A DNA stretch of 64,000 nt, from positions 2,398,501-2,462,500 of the forward strand of contig NC_092571.1 in the NCBI RefSeq assembly GCF_037975245.1, in the 5' to 3' direction. The position numbers and the translations under genes are program-made. Shown here piece after piece: positions 62,141 to 64,000 of the stretch (position 1 is the first letter of the stretch; each line of letters starts with the position of its first letter). Origin of the DNA: Apostichopus japonicus (Eukaryota > Echinodermata > Holothuroidea > Aspidochirotida > Stichopodidae). Below the pieces are notes generated by a model. It was not told where the DNA came from. It saw nothing but the letters and a program-made list of their open reading frames with translations, and made no database searches.

Positions 62141-64000
62141 TTGCCTATTCTTTCTTTTCACATACATCACTCTGTACTTACGGTAACCTTACTCTCTTTT
62201 CCTCAGAAAGTCAGAGAATTAATAAGTTGGCAAAGGGTTTCTTTTTTCACATGTTAAACTTTAGTCTCAGTCACAGACTCGGGTTAAGACGTGCCTGGGA
62301 GTGCAAAAAAAAGGTTAAATACCTGGGTTTTAAATTACCTAGAATGTATCATAACTGGTCCACGTTCTCGATGAGATAACCGTATGTAAAATACATTGCT
62401 CTCTGGCAAAACATCCAATCACAGACTTTTCTCATGGTCATAGCTAGCCTTAAACAAATATGTACAAATACTTCATTTCCTTTTTGTTGGAAAAATTGCA
62501 GTAAAGCCATCCAGTCTGAAAATAACAATACTTGCACTGCAAACCTTAATCTGTCAGATTTAATGGATATTGGGATATCAGCCTGGCCCCCAGATATTGT
62601 TTTCCAAGACTTAAAATCTATATCAGAGAAATGGCACGACTCCCATTAAGAAAAGTGGTAAAGAAAAATGTCAGAAGTTTGCATTAAATCCTGTTACGGT
62701 TGTCATCGGTGGGAACACTGGATGCGTAAAGCAACGGCGTATTATATGTTTTAGAGTGATTTTAGTGATTTCATTTCATGACATGTCATGAACCTCTGTA
62801 AGTGTTTCAGCTTTGAAATCTCTGAAATATTAATATCCTGTGACTAAGGGGAAATATCTAGTTGGTTATGTTCTGTGTGTTTACAAGATCTTATTATACC
62901 GATAGTTTAGGGTAGGAAACCACTGTATGAATGCTCCACATAACTGATATCTCAATTTACTCTGTGACTAATTTTTTTTTTTTTGGTGACTCATGTGGAT
63001 GAATGACCCTTCATTTCTAAATAAGTAACCGACCCAATGAAGCTGAATTTTAGCCAAAATGATTTCTTCTCATTGTTGTCATGGAAATGTGCTATCTTAT
63101 GCGATAATGAAGTCACAGGCAGATAATGTGACATGTTGACAAAGAGTGGTAATCAATTAATATGGTAAAAACCACCCAACTCCCTAAAGTATCTTTGGGA
63201 CGATGTGTTTCTGATTCCTAGCCAAAGGCGAAAGGAATAAAAAACAGTTTGCCTAGTTGTTTTCATCCATGGATGTCAAAAAAGTCATTTGTACAGCAGT
63301 TTTACATAGAATATTCTCTGGTAAAGCCTGGCAAGGAATTACCAAGCCTGTTAGCTTTCTGCTTTATGGTTACACCCTAATAACGGTCCAACCTTTGATT
63401 AAGAAGTCTCAAGTTAGCGAGTTAGACAAGTTAACCATGTAGTAATTTGTGTGACCGGCCAGTTTTTCCGTTTGGTCAGTCGAAATGCCTCCCCCCCCCG
63501 GGAAGTTTCCTTGAAATGACGAAGTTGATCCATGATGCAAAAATGAATAATATCAGTCGAGGAAATTAGATCCATCCTCTCGTTAATCAGTTCGTTACTT
63601 CCAGGCCATCGTCGGCATGGAAGCCCTTGATCTGTCCCATTGGGTTGCTGGAATACCTAATATCAGATCTATATAAAATTTGACAAATCAAGGTCCTTTC
63701 TTTTGATTGATCAGAAAATGTTCAACTTCAAGGTGGGTTCAATTTGTGGAGGTATTAAGGAATTTTGAAAGTATTTTCAAAGTTTGGTTGAAGTCCTCAA
63801 ATAAGCAATATAATTTTTTAAATTATAGGATAAATACTGTTAAATCCATGGATCAAAGTCTGTTGTAAGTTATGTTCATGTCGCACCAGCAAAACAAGTT
63901 GCCAATCGAGTTGTTTCTAATGTTGTATGACATAAAGAATAGTACATTTTTCACCTGGTGAAAAATTTAACAACACCATTACAAGACGCAATGATAGTTA

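Larger units (their letters stand above)
61120..64000. other. MTOR intron 39, at least 2.9 kb, open at the window edge
   Basis: No exon encoding the expected IPQLIARID block or FRB was found. It holds a 15-bp CCGGGCCCTCTCTCC repeat (61704-61749), a pyrimidine-rich patch (62038-62140) and a C run (63491-63499). Confidence 0.75.

Noticed and set aside
61120-64000. Next MTOR exon (IPQLIARID) or FRB exon
   Set aside because: Scanned in all frames by eye without a match. Both must lie beyond the window.

Overview
This is a window of animal nuclear DNA, AT-rich (not computed exactly), with spliced genes, GT-AG introns and many introns holding microsatellites, minisatellites and small DNA transposons. 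It looks like a marine invertebrate deuterostome, possibly an echinoderm. That placement is an inference: the MTOR exons match vertebrate MTOR closely, but the repeats and some exon details do not look vertebrate. Nothing suggests a prokaryote or a virus.

Layout. 1-9900 is gene-poor intergenic DNA with AT repeats, a dispersed repeat family, a hAT-type element with an 8-bp target-site duplication (7106-7862), a relic of a hAT transposase C-terminus (about 8249-8368, minus strand) and a second inverted-repeat element (8782-9290). 11030-12205 on the minus strand is an intronless coding region for UBIAD1, the membrane prenyltransferase that makes menaquinone-4. 12206-16138 is the gap between two divergently transcribed genes; it holds a promoter-like cluster (YY1-like site, CCAAT boxes and a perfect CRE) at 12514-12578. 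From 16182 to 61119 on the plus strand run 39 coding exons of MTOR, the PI3K-like kinase at the core of mTORC1 and mTORC2. Joined, they give 1888 codons with all phases consistent. They cover the N-terminal HEAT-repeat solenoid and most of the FAT domain, equal to about residues 1-1937 of the 2549 in the human protein. The rest of FAT, the FRB and kinase domains and FATC must lie beyond 64000; 61120-64000 is intron.

The main points of interest are: (1) UBIAD1 and MTOR are adjacent and head to head, as in human 1p36.22, so this pairing looks ancestral; (2) MTOR intron 18 has a GC donor; (3) the exon 16 splice donor with the end of its exon has been tandemly duplicated into intron 16, giving several donor copies; (4) intron 34 carries a minisatellite of about 1.9 kb with a 35-bp unit; (5) three inverted-repeat elements (8782-9290, 22781-23553, 48548-49038) share architecture and have 5-6 bp target-site duplications rather than the usual 8 bp of hAT; (6) exon 11 is flanked by direct duplications. 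I found no evidence of a wholly new multi-gene system. The genes are known; the novelty lies in locus architecture and repeats.
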